From: Microbacteriaceae bacterium
GTDB lineage: Bacteria; Actinomycetota; Actinomycetes; Actinomycetales; Microbacteriaceae
Length of the DNA stretch: 64,000 nucleotides
Assembly (NCBI GenBank): GCA_025464995.1
Contig: JAODMO010000055.1
Location: 99,861-163,860 of the forward strand
Direction: 5' to 3'
The notes beneath the pieces were generated by a model. The model worked only from the letters and a program-made list of their open reading frames with translations. It had not been told where the DNA came from and did not search any database. The position numbers and the translations under genes are program-made. Positions 52,444 through 61,461 of the stretch are shown in pieces; the stretch's first letter is position 1; each line of letters opens with the position of its first letter.

Positions 52444-52472
52444 AAGCCGTCACCCGACAGGGTGGCGGCTTT
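52444..52472 (+). terminator. Rho-independent-type terminator after rpsO
   Basis: AAGCCGTCACCC / GGGTGGCGGCTT, a 12-bp stem with one wobble pair and a GACA loop, followed by TTCGTCGTT. It is 53 nt after the rpsO stop and separates rpsO from the downstream genes. Confidence 0.65.
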
Positions 52473-52564
52473 CGTCGTTGAAGCGGGCCGCTGAATCCAG
52501 CGCAGCCATACAGTGAACCCACGAGTGGCACCTTCGTCGAGAGCCGAGCGGATGCCCCGGGCGG

Positions 52565-52735
52565 ATTGTTGGAGGCCGAGGCGGCGGGTCTCGCGATGCT
52601 CGCGCTCTTCGGGTGCCCCACCTCGACCGCGTGCCGGTGCACCAGTTGCACCCCTCGGGGGTTCACGCCGCCGGCCACGGTCGGCACTACGGCGTCGCGC
52701 TCGCGGCGGCGGCCGAGGCCGTGCTCGCGCTGTAG
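52565..52735 (+). other. Unidentified coding-like remnant in the rpsO-FUSC gap
   Basis: In the 407-nt gap (52391-52797), one frame reads EAEAAGLAMLALFGCP and the adjacent frame then reads HPSGVHAAGHGRHYG followed by VALAAAAEAVLAL and a TAG at 52733-52735. The two pieces look like parts of one protein joined by a frameshift. I do not recognise the family. The remainder of the gap holds only the rpsO terminator and a -10-like TAAACT before the FUSC gene. Confidence 0.35.
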
Positions 52736-52797
52736 CCACGGAAGCCGTCGCGACGGGGCTCGGCTAAACTCGCGGGTAGAGAAGCAACGGAGGCATT

Positions 52798-53856
52798 GTG
52801 AGCATCCGAGCCGACATCCGCAGCCTTTTCGAGCTGCGACCCAGCCCCGCGCGCTGGCACATCGCCCTTCAGGCGGCGATCGCCGTCGGCATACCCACGA
52901 TCGGTTTCGCGCTGGCCGGACGCCCCGACCTCGGGCTGCTCGCGAGCACCGGCGGCTTTCTCGCGCTGTACCTCACGAGTCGCAGTCGCCGCGAGCGGGC
53001 GGTGAAGCTGCCGCTCATCGCGGTGGGTCTCATCGCGTCGTCGTCGCTCGGCGTGCTCGCGAGCGGCACCCTGCTCGGCGGGCTTCTCGCCGTCTTCGCC
53101 ATCGCCGTGATCAGCGCCACCCTGTGCGTCGGTCTGTCTGTCGGACCACCCGGCGCCCTGTTCTTCGTTCTCATCGGGGGAGTGGCCACCCACCTCGCGG
53201 GCACCGCGAGCGTCGGCGGCGGCGGCATGGACGGGCGCCTCATCGTCGGGCTGCTCGTGCTGGGCTGCGTCATCTCCTATGTCGTCGTGCTCATTCCGCT
53301 CGTGCACGGCCCCGCGCGCGGCCGTGACTCCATCCTGCACGGCGACCGACAGCCGATGCGGTTCGAGATCGGCGCGAACGACCGGATCATCCTCATCCGC
53401 CTCGTCGCCGCGAGTGCCATCGCCGTGGCGGTCTCCGCTCCGCTCGGTCTGCCACGCGCCTACTGGGTGATCCTGACGGTCGTGGTCATCCTTCAGAACG
53501 GGCACACCGTGCGACTGTCTGCGCTGCGCGGGGCACACCGCGTGCTGGGCACGTTCGTGGGTCTCGGCGTCTTCGCCGTCATCGCGTTCGTCGGGTTGGA
53601 GGGCGTGTGGCTCGGTGTCGTTCTGATGGCGTTGCAGTTCGTCGTCGAGATGGTCGTGATTCGCAACTACGGGCTGGCGCTCATCTTCATCACCCCGCTC
53701 GCCCTCCTCATCTCCACCCAGGATGCGGACGTCGGGGAGGTCATCGCAGACCGCGTCATCGACACTCTCATCGGCACGGCGATCGCGATGGCCGTGCTGC
53801 TCGGCGCTCTCGCTATCCGGCGGTTCCAGAGCCGCGGGACGCCCTCGGCAGCGTGA
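52798..53856 (+). CDS. FUSC-family membrane protein (aromatic-acid exporter type)
   Basis: 352 aa from GTG 52798 (CGGAGG 5 nt upstream). Two blocks of hydrophobic helices joined by a short soluble loop, with the FUSC patterns PTIGFALAGRPDLGLLASTGGFLALY and LPRAYWVILTVVVILQNGHTVRLSALRGAHRVLGTFVGL (the AYW..LT and R-x-x-G-T segments). The family includes fusaric acid and p-hydroxybenzoate exporters, often with unknown substrate in actinobacteria. It is followed closely by a decayed regulator gene. Confidence 0.88.
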   Translation: MSIRADIRSLFELRPSPARWHIALQAAIAVGIPTIGFALAGRPDLGLLASTGGFLALYLTSRSRRERAVKLPLIAVGLIASSSLGVLASGTLLGGLLAVFAIAVISATLCVGLSVGPPGALFFVLIGGVATHLAGTASVGGGGMDGRLIVGLLVLGCVISYVVVLIPLVHGPARGRDSILHGDRQPMRFEIGANDRIILIRLVAASAIAVAVSAPLGLPRAYWVILTVVVILQNGHTVRLSALRGAHRVLGTFVGLGVFAVIAFVGLEGVWLGVVLMALQFVVEMVVIRNYGLALIFITPLALLISTQDADVGEVIADRVIDTLIGTAIAMAVLLGALAIRRFQSRGTPSAA

Positions 53857-53919
53857 GCGCGCTGTCGCTCATCGGCGTGCCCTCGTGGCCCACCGGGCGG
53901 TTCCGGCTCGAGCTCGACG

Positions 53920-54338
53920 ATCCGGTGCCACGCACCGTGCCCGATCCGCGCGTCACGCGCATCACCGCCACGTGGGTGGCCAGACCTTCGTCGCGCTGTC
54001 GCCCGAATCAGCCGCGACCCAAGCGAGCAGGCTCTCTGTCCCGCCGTCGCCACCGGGCACCGGGCCCGACCCTTCCGAGTGCACGACGGCTACGAATGGT
54101 CGTTCGTGCTCAGCGGACGGTTGCGGTTCGTCCTCGGCGACCACGACATCGTGATGGGTGCGGGGGAGGCGCGGAGTTCGACACCCGCACCCCGCACTGC
54201 ACGGCGGGCGCCCGACCCGGCGCCGTCGAGCTGCTCGCCGCCTTCAGCAAGCAGGGCAAGCGCATCCAGATGGGTGCCAAGCCGGCGACGGGCAGTCGCG
54301 AGAAATCCGTGCGTGCGGGTGTGAGGATGGCACGGTGA
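53920..54338 (+). pseudogene. Decayed XRE-type regulator, cupin domain remnant
   Basis: Across shifting frames the sequence reads VPDPRVTRITAT, then GGQTFVALSPESAATQASRL, then FRVHDGYEWSFVLSGRLRFV and LGDHDIVMGAGEA, and after a one-base deletion at about 54172, EFDTRTPHCTAGARPGAVEL. These are the linker and cupin barrel of XRE-cupin transcription regulators, including the H-x-G-Y-E-W and G-E-A-(A)-E-F-D-T-R-x-P-H metal-site motifs. The N-terminal helix-turn-helix is missing and at least two frameshifts are present. It stops at 54336-54338, overlapping the next gene's GTG. Confidence 0.72.
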
Positions 54339-54976
54339 GAAGCCGAGGCGTCGTCGCCATTGCCGCGCTCGCCGTCACGGGCGCCATGATGCTGACGGGT
54401 TGCACGCCGAGTCGCGGCATGCCGGCGGCGCCGACCGACGCGGAGGTGGATGCGGCGGTGCAGAGTCTGCTCGACATGCAGTGGGCGGCCACCGGCCTCG
54501 AGGGCGTGGTCGAGCGTCCGACGCTGGAGGCGGAGCGCACATCGGACCAGTGGAGCCCGGGGATGGACGAGTGCGTATCGGAGATGGGGATCGCGTCGTA
54601 CGGCTGGAGCAGCACGGATGGATTCGCCCTGGGCTCGGGCGAGCAGGCAACCGACGCCCAGCAGCTCGCCTTCTACGAGTGCGTCGCCCGCTATCCGGCG
54701 GTCACCGTGCTGAGTCACGAGCAACGCGACTACATTCACGACTACTACGCCCGCACCCTGGTGCCGTGCCTCGGGCTGCACGGCTATGCGATGTCGTTCC
54801 TCCCCGAGCGCGACTCCTTCGTCGCGGGAACCGCCGACCAGGACGCTGGATGGACGTGGTCGCCGTACGCCGCGCTGAGACAACCGCCCATGACGGAGGA
54901 GGCGAACGCCGAGCTCACCCGCGAATGCCCGCCGACACTCCCGGGCATCGACGGCTGGTCGTCGGAGGCGGGATGA
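54335..54976 (+). CDS. Hypothetical lipoprotein
   Basis: 213 aa from GTG 54335 (GAGG 8 nt upstream). Signal peptide with lipobox LTGC, then an alpha-rich soluble domain with four cysteines after the lipobox, spaced so that two disulfides are possible (DECVSEMG, FYECVARYP, LVPCLGLHG, TRECPPTLP). No known domain recognised. It follows the decayed regulator with a 4-nt overlap, suggesting it once belonged to the same operon. Confidence 0.75.
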   Translation: MRSRGVVAIAALAVTGAMMLTGCTPSRGMPAAPTDAEVDAAVQSLLDMQWAATGLEGVVERPTLEAERTSDQWSPGMDECVSEMGIASYGWSSTDGFALGSGEQATDAQQLAFYECVARYPAVTVLSHEQRDYIHDYYARTLVPCLGLHGYAMSFLPERDSFVAGTADQDAGWTWSPYAALRQPPMTEEANAELTRECPPTLPGIDGWSSEAG

Positions 54977-55013
54977 TGAGCGCGCGCGGGAATAGAACTG
55001 GAGCATCATCCGT

Positions 55014-55042
55014 TTGGATGATTACATGCATACGCATAGACT
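55014..55042 (+). promoter_or_regulatory. Promoter of the flavin monooxygenase/reductase pair
   Basis: TTGGAT (55014-55019), 17 nt, TAGACT (55037-55042). The -35 overlaps the right arm of the inverted repeat ATCATCC-GTTT-GGATGAT (about 55004-55021), a possible operator. A second small repeat (ATGCATACGCAT) lies in the spacer. Confidence 0.65.
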
Positions 55043-55068
55043 TGCAGAAATAACCCGGGAGGGCCCCA

Positions 55069-56217
55069 GTGAGTAGCACTACAGCGAGTATGAACACCCC
55101 GCAGTTCGGAATCTTCACCGTCGGAGACGTGACGACCGATCCGACAGACGACACCACACCCAGCGAGCACCAGCGCATCAAGAACATCCTCACGATCGCG
55201 CAGAAGGTGGAGGAGATAGGCCTCGACGTCTTCGCGCTCGGCGAGCACCACAACCCGCCGTTTGTGCCGTCGAGCCCCACGACGATGCTCGGCTACATCG
55301 CCGCCAAGACGGAGCGCATCATCCTGAGCACGGCGACGACGCTCATCACCACGAACGACCCCGTGAAGATCGCGGAGGACTACGCGATGCTGCAGCACGT
55401 CGCCGACGGCCGGGTCGACCTCATGATGGGCCGTGGCAACACCGGCCCCGTCTACCCGTGGTTCGGCAAGGACATCCGCGACGGCATCCCCCTCGCCATC
55501 GAGAACTACGCCCTGCTGCAGCGCCTGTGGCGTGAGGAGTTCGTCAACTGGGAGGGCAAGTTCCGCTCACCGCTGCAGGGTTTCCAGAGCACACCGCGCC
55601 CGCTCGACGGGGTCGCCCCGTTCGTCTGGCACGGCAGTATCCGCTCGCCCGAGATCGCCGAGCAGGCCGCGTACTACGGTGACGGCTTCTTCGCCAACAA
55701 CATCTTCTGGCCGAAGGAGCACTACATGAAGCTCATCAGCTACTATCGTCAGCGCTTCGAGCACTACGGCCACGGCAAGGCGGAGGAGGCGATCGTCGGG
55801 CTCGGCGGCCAGGCGTTCATGCGCAAGAACTCGCAGGACGCGGTCAACGAGTTCCGCCCGTACTTCGACAACGCGCCGGTCTACGGCCACGGGCCGTCGA
55901 TGGAGGACTTCACCGAGCAGACCCCGCTCACCGTCGGCAGCCCACAGCAGGTCATCGACCGGTACGCCGGCATGCGCGAGCACTACGGCGACTACCAGCG
56001 CCAGCTGTTCCTCATGGACCACGCGGGCCTGCCGCTCAAGGTCGTGCTCGAGCAGCTCGACATTCTCGGCGAGGAGGTCGTTCCGGTGTTGCGCAAGGAG
56101 TTCGCGAAGAACCGACCGGCGAACGTGCCCGATGGCCCCACCCACGAGGCCCTCGTCGCCAAGCGCGACGCTGCCACGGCGGCGCTCGCCGTCGCCGAGC
56201 TGGTCGAAGGGAAGTGA
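55069..56217 (+). CDS. Luciferase-like FMN-dependent monooxygenase (CE1758-type)
   Basis: 382 aa from GTG 55069 (GGGAGGG 6 nt upstream). Bacterial luciferase-like TIM barrel: FGIFTVGDVT, LDVFALGEHHNPPFVPSSPT, LSTATTLITTNDPVKIAEDYAMLQHVADGRVDLMMGRGN, HGSIRSPEIAEQAAYYGDGFF. These match the CE1758 family, which is encoded beside a CE1759 FMN reductase that supplies reduced flavin. The pair is here separated by 4 nt. The substrate is unknown. Confidence 0.92.
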   Translation: MSSTTASMNTPQFGIFTVGDVTTDPTDDTTPSEHQRIKNILTIAQKVEEIGLDVFALGEHHNPPFVPSSPTTMLGYIAAKTERIILSTATTLITTNDPVKIAEDYAMLQHVADGRVDLMMGRGNTGPVYPWFGKDIRDGIPLAIENYALLQRLWREEFVNWEGKFRSPLQGFQSTPRPLDGVAPFVWHGSIRSPEIAEQAAYYGDGFFANNIFWPKEHYMKLISYYRQRFEHYGHGKAEEAIVGLGGQAFMRKNSQDAVNEFRPYFDNAPVYGHGPSMEDFTEQTPLTVGSPQQVIDRYAGMREHYGDYQRQLFLMDHAGLPLKVVLEQLDILGEEVVPVLRKEFAKNRPANVPDGPTHEALVAKRDAATAALAVAELVEGK

Positions 56218-56221
56218 GCGC

Positions 56222-56851
56222 ATGACCACACGCACGATCGCCGTCATCTCCGCGGGACTCAGCCAGCCATCGTCGACGAGACTCCTCGCCGACCGGCTCG
56301 CGGATGCCACCACTCGCCAGCTTCGTGACATGGGTGTCGACGCGGAGGTCTCGATCGTCGAGCTGCGCGACACCGCCCAGGATGTCGTCAACAATCTCAT
56401 GACCGGATTCCCGAGCCCCAAGCTCGAGGCCGCCATCGAGACGGTGACGGGGGCCGACGCTCTCATCGCCGTGACGCCCATCTTCACTACGAGCTACAGC
56501 GGCCTGTTCAAGTCGTTCATCGACGTGCTCGACCCGCAGTCGCTCACCGACATGCCCGTGCTCCTCGCCGCCACCGGCGGAACGGAGCGCCACTCCCTGG
56601 CGCTCGACTACGCGATGCGTCCGCTCTTCACCTACCTGCACGCCAACGTCGTCGCGACGAGCGTCTACGCGGCGTCGAGCGACTGGGGAAGTGCGGGGGA
56701 TGCCGGATCGGGTGCCCTGCCTGACCGCATCGACCGGGCCGCTCGTGAACTCGCTACGCTCGCGAGGGATTCCGACCGCTCGAGCCGGGTCGTCGACCCG
56801 TTCGCGCTCCCGGCGGGCTTCAGCCCCGTCGGCGGGTACGGCGCGCAGTAA
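56222..56851 (+). CDS. FMN reductase, CE1759-type
   Basis: 209 aa from ATG 56222. NADPH-dependent FMN reductase fold: IAVISAGLSQPSSTRLLADRLADA (phosphate loop with S-Q-P-S-S-T-R), ADALIAVTPIFTTSYSGLFKSFIDVLDP, and LLAATGGTERHSLALDYAMRPLFTYLHA. Gives reduced FMN to the upstream monooxygenase. The stop is followed by a hairpin at 56865-56891. Confidence 0.93.
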   Translation: MTTRTIAVISAGLSQPSSTRLLADRLADATTRQLRDMGVDAEVSIVELRDTAQDVVNNLMTGFPSPKLEAAIETVTGADALIAVTPIFTTSYSGLFKSFIDVLDPQSLTDMPVLLAATGGTERHSLALDYAMRPLFTYLHANVVATSVYAASSDWGSAGDAGSGALPDRIDRAARELATLARDSDRSSRVVDPFALPAGFSPVGGYGAQ

Positions 56852-56864
56852 GCATCGTCAGATG

Positions 56865-56891
56865 CCGGGCGCTTCCGCCGGAGGCGCCCGG
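56865..56891 (+). terminator. Hairpin after the FMN reductase gene
   Basis: CCGGGCGCTTCC / GGAGGCGCCCGG, a 12-bp stem with one wobble and a 3-nt loop, 13 nt past the stop; no T-run. Probably the end of the operon. The rest of the 352-nt gap (56892-57191) shows no supported gene. Confidence 0.5.
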
Positions 56892-57191
56892 TTGACCGGC
56901 TGCGACGGTCGGCAAGCCTGATCATGAAGACGAGCGTCCACGACACGACGGGCAGCAGCAGTCAGCGCGCCGAGAAGCTCGCGTCGTGCGGTCGCCGTGA
57001 CGCGACCACGACGCTCGGCAGCAGGGTCGCCAGTATCCAGGAGGCCGCCGAGCTCGAGAACAGACCAACCACCACCATCAGAACTCGCTTCGGCTGGCAC
57101 GGCCCGAGGATGTCCAGTGGAGACGCCACACCCGTGCCGAGGACTGGAGGGCAGACGGGCCTGAGGCTGAGTGGGCGCGGCCACGGGCGTC

Positions 57192-57197
57192 TACCGT
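57192..57197 (+). promoter_or_regulatory. -10 box TACCGT of a leaderless transcript
   Basis: TACCGT ends 6 nt before ATG 57204. The six bases between are GGGGGT, which could also serve as a ribosome site, so the leaderless reading is less certain here. Confidence 0.35.
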
Positions 57198-57203
57198 GGG
57201 GGT

Positions 57204-58058
57204 ATGACGAAGTTCCTGAGGCTCGGCCCGGCCGGCGAAGAGATCCCCGCAATGCAGGCAGACGACGGCGAGATCCGCGACCTGAGGCCCATCACGACCG
57301 ACATCGACGGGCGGTTCCTCGCGTCTGACGGCCTCGTCCGCGCCAGGGGCCTCGCGTCGACGCTCCCCGTCCTGGAGGGCGCGCCGTCTCTCCGCGTCGG
57401 CGCACCGATCGCGCGCCCGGGCGCCGTGCTGTGCATCGGGCAGAACTACGCGGCGCACGCGGCCGAGTCGGGCAACCCGGCTCCGATCGTGCCCATCCTC
57501 TTCTTCAAGCACCCGAACACGATCGTCGGCGCGTTCGACGACATCCACGCACCACCGCGCGCCGAGAAGATCGACTGGGAGGTCGAACTCGGGGTCGTCA
57601 TCGGCCGGCGTGCCCGCTACGTCCCCTCGGTCGACGACGCCCTCAGCCACGTCGCAGGCTACGTTGTGAGCCACGACGTCTCGGAGCGCACCTGGCAGAA
57701 GGAGGAGTCGGGTGGCCAGTGGTCGAAGGGCAAGATCGCGGAGACCTTCAACCCGGTCGGCCCCTGGCTCGTGCCCGCGGACGAGGTGGATCCGCAGGCG
57801 TTGCATATCTGGTCGCGCGTGAACGGCGAACCGCGGCAGGACTCGACGACGGCCGACATGGTGTTCTCCGTCGCCCACCTCGTCTGGCACCTGTCGCAGT
57901 ACGGGGTGCTCGACCCGGGCGACCTGCTCAACACGGGCACCCCCGAGGGCGTCGCGATGTCGGGCCGCTTTCCGTACCTTAAGCCCGGCGACGTGGTCGA
58001 GTTGGGCATCGACGGGCTCGGCGTCATGCGCCAGTCGGTGGTCGCCGCGCCGCGCTGA
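57204..58058 (+). CDS. Fumarylacetoacetate hydrolase-family protein
   Basis: 284 aa. C-terminal FAH barrel with metal-site motifs: LCIGQNYAAHAAESG, FFKHPNTIVGAFDDI, DWEVELGVVIGRRAR (E-x-E type ligands), HDVSERTWQ, and the closing DLLNTGTPEGVAMSGRFPYLKPGDVVELGIDGLG. Family members cleave or hydrolyse 2-oxo/dioxo acids in aromatic or sugar-acid breakdown. No pathway partner is nearby. Start set by ATG 57204, which is 6 nt past a TACCGT box. Confidence 0.93.
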   Translation: MTKFLRLGPAGEEIPAMQADDGEIRDLRPITTDIDGRFLASDGLVRARGLASTLPVLEGAPSLRVGAPIARPGAVLCIGQNYAAHAAESGNPAPIVPILFFKHPNTIVGAFDDIHAPPRAEKIDWEVELGVVIGRRARYVPSVDDALSHVAGYVVSHDVSERTWQKEESGGQWSKGKIAETFNPVGPWLVPADEVDPQALHIWSRVNGEPRQDSTTADMVFSVAHLVWHLSQYGVLDPGDLLNTGTPEGVAMSGRFPYLKPGDVVELGIDGLGVMRQSVVAAPR

Positions 58059-58416
58059 GCCGTCCGCGGCCGCCGGCCACCCATTGCATGGACCATCGCT
58101 GGCCCCCGGATGCTTCACCCACAGCAGCGCGTTCTGCACTCAGGGGGTATGCGCCGGGGCGTGGATGTTTCTACCCGCGCTCGCGCGCGCCTTCTCGCTC
58201 TCCAGCATGGGCGAGCGGGTCCGGCTCGCCGGTACTCGCCCAGCACCTCGGGCAGCCTCGCCGTCGTGATCCATTCGCGAGCCAGATCTCCGTGCGCTGC
58301 CGGCTGATCGCGATCTTGTCGGCACGCTGAACAGCTGACACGCGTCGCGGAAGCGGGGCGACGTGCCGATGCGGAGGCTCGGCACCCGGATGCGGGTCAA
58401 ATCAGGCGCCTACTGG

Positions 58417-58422
58417 TACTCT
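58417..58422 (+). promoter_or_regulatory. Possible -10 (TACTCT) upstream of pnp
   Basis: TACTCT with a weak GGTCAA 16 nt before it, 218 nt upstream of the pnp start, would give a long leader. The 581-nt gap before pnp (58059-58639) otherwise holds no supported gene; short protein-like fragments on the minus strand around 58090-58330 are noted separately. Confidence 0.3.
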
Positions 58423-58639
58423 GGGGCTGCAACACAATGGAGCAGGCAGGCACGACGCTGGTCAGTGGTGGTGAATTTCCGAGTCGCTCGGCGGTTTTCT
58501 ACTGTTGGCCAGACATGCGCCCCACTCTCGGGAATACCGCGCGTACACACATCTGAGGTGTCGCCACGCCAGATCCCTGCTCCTCGACGAGTCATGCCCA
58601 CACGGGGTGAGACGTAAAACAAAGAGGAGAAACCCCCCT

Positions 58640-60907
58640 ATGGAGGGTCCAGAAATCAAGTTCGCCGAAGCCGTTCTCGACAACGGCAAGTTCGGCACGC
58701 GCACCGTGCGCTTCGAGACCGGTCGTCTCGCACAGCAGGCCCAGGGCGCAATCGCGGCCTACCTCGACGAAGAGACCATGATCCTCAGCGCCACGAGCGC
58801 TGGCAAGCACCCCCGCGAGGGCTTCGACTTCTTCCCCCTCACGGTGGACGTGGAAGAGCGCTCCTACGCGGCCGGCAAGATCCCCGGCTCGTTCTTCCGT
58901 CGTGAGGGTCGCCCCTCGACCGAGGCGATCCTCGTCTGCCGTCTCATCGACCGCCCGCTGCGCCCGACCTTCGTCGAAGGCCTGCGCAACGAGGTCCAGG
59001 TCGTCATCACCGTCCTGAGCATCGCCCCCGACGAGTTCTATGACGCCCTCGCGATCAACGCGGCGTCGCTCTCCACGCAGATCTCCGGCCTTCCGTTCTA
59101 CGGCCCGATCGGCGGTATCCGCCTCGCCCTGATCAACGACCAGTGGGTCGCCTTCCCGAAGTACTCGCAGCTGGAGGAGGCCGTCTTCGACCTCACCGTC
59201 GCGGGCCGCCTCGTCACCGACGCCGAGGGCAACGAGGATGTCGCGATCATGATGGTCGAGGCCGAGGCCACCGAGCACAGCTGGGACCTCATCAAGGCCG
59301 GCGCCACGAAGCCCGACGAGACCGTCGTCGCCCAGGGCCTCGAGGCATCGAAGCCCTTCCTCAAGCAGCTCATCAAGGCGCAGCTCGAGATCGCGGCGCA
59401 GGCCTCCAAGCCGATCGCCGCGTACCCGGTCTTCCCGCCCTACCAGCCGGCCACCTACGACGTCGTCGCCGGGTTCTCCTACGACGAGCTCAAGGGCGTC
59501 TACCAGATCGCCGACAAGACCGCGCGGCAGAACGCGGACGACGAACTGAAGGACCGCGTCAAGGCGCACGTCGCAGCCGAGATCGAAGCGGGCCGCCTCG
59601 ACGCGAGCGCGACCTCCGAGGTCTCCGCCGCGTACAAGTCCGTGAGCAAGAAGGTCATGCGCACCCGCGTGCTGACCGAGGGCATCCGCATCGACGGCCG
59701 TGGCCTGTCCGACATCCGTGCGCTCGACGCCGAGGTGCAGGTCATTCCCCGAGTCCACGGTTCGGCGATCTTCCAGCGCGGCGAGACCCAGATCCTGGGT
59801 GTCACAACGCTGAACATGCTCAAGATGGAGCAGCAGATCGACTCCCTCGCGCCTGTCACGAAGAAGCGCTACATGCACCACTACAACTTCCCGCCCTACT
59901 CGACCGGTGAGACCGGCCGGGTCGGTTCGCCGAAGCGTCGCGAGATCGGGCACGGCTTCCTCGCCGAGCGCGCCATCGCACCGGTGCTCCCTCCCCGCGA
60001 GGAGTTCCCCTACGCGATCCGCCAGGTCTCCGAGGCTCTCGGCTCCAACGGTTCGACGTCGATGGGTTCCGTCTGCGCCTCGACCCTCTCGCTCCTCAAC
60101 GCCGGAGTGCCGCTGCGCGCCCCGGTCGCGGGCATCGCGATGGGCCTCATCTCCGACGAGATCGACGGCGTCACGCGCTACGCGGCCCTCACCGACATCC
60201 TCGGTGCAGAAGACGCCCTCGGCGACATGGACTTCAAGGTCGCAGGCACGTCGGAGTTCGTCACCGCGATCCAGCTCGACACGAAGCTCGCCGGGCTGCC
60301 GTCATCCGTCCTGGATGGCGCGCTCAAGCAGGCCAAGGAGGCTCGCACCGCGATCCTCGCCGTGATCAACGCCGCGATCGACGCGCCCGACGAGATGGCG
60401 CCCACCGCGCCTCGCGTCATCTCGGTGCAGATCCCGATCGACAAGATCGGCGAGCTGATCGGCCCGAAGGGCAAGACGATCAACCAGATCCAGGACGACA
60501 CCGGAGCCGACATCTCGATCGAGGATGACGGAACGGTGTACATCGGTGCCGTTGATGGTCCCTCGGCTGAGGCGGCGCGCGCCGCTGTCAACGCCATTGC
60601 GAACCCGCTCAACCCCGAGGTAGGCGAGCGCTTCCTGGGCACTGTCGTGAAGATCGCAACTTTTGGTGCGTTCGTCTCGCTCATGCCCGGCCGCGATGGT
60701 CTTCTGCACATCTCTGAGGTCCGCAAGCTTGCTGGTGGTAAGCGTGTCGAGAACGTCGAAGACGTGCTGGGTGTTGGCCAGAAGATCCAGGTCGAGATCA
60801 CCAAGATCGATGACCGCGGAAAGCTGTCGCTGGCTCCGGTTCAGGATGAGACCGAAGGCGAAGATGGCGTCGCCGTCGACACCGACGAGACTCCTGACGA
60901 GAGCTAG
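58640..60907 (+). CDS. pnp: Polynucleotide phosphorylase
   Basis: 755 aa from ATG 58640 (AAAGAGGAGAAA upstream). 3'-5' exoribonuclease that also acts as polymerase on RNA tails. Two RNase PH cores (about 1-240 and 345-560; [39 protein letters not shown]), an all-alpha linker, KH domain ([18 protein letters not shown]) and S1 domain ([27 protein letters not shown]). From about 60,520 to the stop the codons become much richer in A/T at the third position than in the rest of the gene. A strong terminator follows. Confidence 0.97.
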   Translation: MEGPEIKFAEAVLDNGKFGTRTVRFETGRLAQQAQGAIAAYLDEETMILSATSAGKHPREGFDFFPLTVDVEERSYAAGKIPGSFFRREGRPSTEAILVCRLIDRPLRPTFVEGLRNEVQVVITVLSIAPDEFYDALAINAASLSTQISGLPFYGPIGGIRLALINDQWVAFPKYSQLEEAVFDLTVAGRLVTDAEGNEDVAIMMVEAEATEHSWDLIKAGATKPDETVVAQGLEASKPFLKQLIKAQLEIAAQASKPIAAYPVFPPYQPATYDVVAGFSYDELKGVYQIADKTARQNADDELKDRVKAHVAAEIEAGRLDASATSEVSAAYKSVSKKVMRTRVLTEGIRIDGRGLSDIRALDAEVQVIPRVHGSAIFQRGETQILGVTTLNMLKMEQQIDSLAPVTKKRYMHHYNFPPYSTGETGRVGSPKRREIGHGFLAERAIAPVLPPREEFPYAIRQVSEALGSNGSTSMGSVCASTLSLLNAGVPLRAPVAGIAMGLISDEIDGVTRYAALTDILGAEDALGDMDFKVAGTSEFVTAIQLDTKLAGLPSSVLDGALKQAKEARTAILAVINAAIDAPDEMAPTAPRVISVQIPIDKIGELIGPKGKTINQIQDDTGADISIEDDGTVYIGAVDGPSAEAARAAVNAIANPLNPEVGERFLGTVVKIATFGAFVSLMPGRDGLLHISEVRKLAGGKRVENVEDVLGVGQKIQVEITKIDDRGKLSLAPVQDETEGEDGVAVDTDETPDES

Positions 60908-60955
60908 TCGCCAAAGATCTGCCTGCTGCCTCTCGCCAGGCGCCAGGTAAGACAG

Positions 60956-60987
60956 AAGGGCCCACCCCCTCGGGGGTGGGCCCTTTC
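60956..60987 (+). terminator. Rho-independent terminator after pnp
   Basis: GGGCCCACCCCC / GGGGGTGGGCCC, a perfect 12-bp stem with a minimal loop (TC, so the top pair probably opens), flanked by AA upstream and followed by TTTCT. 48 nt past the pnp stop. Confidence 0.85.
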
Positions 60988-61022
60988 TGCGTGCGCGCCA
61001 TGTTGGTCGATTCTTCACGACG

Positions 61023-61328
61023 CTAGGTGTTGAAGATTATCGTCCCGGTGACTGCAACGAAACACAAGACGATCGCAATGGTGAGGAACGCGAGCGATCC
61101 TAACCGGACACGTTTGCGGGGCACCCGATAACGCACCACGATCATCGCCAGGTACAACACCACAACGCACACGATGCCGATCGTCGCCGCACCGAGCGGT
61201 CGCAAGTCACGCATCAGGAACAGCAAGATGCACTCGAGCAGCGCCACCAAGGCGGCAACGACCAGCCAGCTGCCGCCCTCAGACGTAGTGAGCGCTTTCT
61301 GGTCCGTGACTTTGGGGGAATCAGACAT
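61023..61328 (-). CDS. Small three-helix membrane protein
   Basis: 101 aa from ATG 61328 (AGGAAAGGA upstream). Three hydrophobic helices (about 22-40, 47-66, 76-97) separated by short basic loops (VRYRVPRKRVR). Polar N-terminus. No known family. Part of the lower-GC stretch after pnp; divergent from the aldo/keto reductase gene. Confidence 0.72.
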   Translation of the reverse strand: MSDSPKVTDQKALTTSEGGSWLVVAALVALLECILLFLMRDLRPLGAATIGIVCVVVLYLAMIVVRYRVPRKRVRLGSLAFLTIAIVLCFVAVTGTIIFNT

Positions 61329-61461
61329 GAGATCCTTTCCTGCCTCAACCGTGCCACCGTCGTGGCAAAATGGCCACTGTGTCAATCTTCGCAACCCGCA
61401 TCGTAGATAACTCGCCCGTAGCGCAGCCCCTTACGGCGGCGCTGATGCCAGGAGTTCGCTG

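Noticed and set aside
56858..57184. Minus-strand frame of 108 codons between the FMN reductase and FAH genes
   Set aside because: Low-complexity Arg/Ala/Pro composition, no ribosome site, no conserved motif, and it crosses the hairpin after the FMN reductase.
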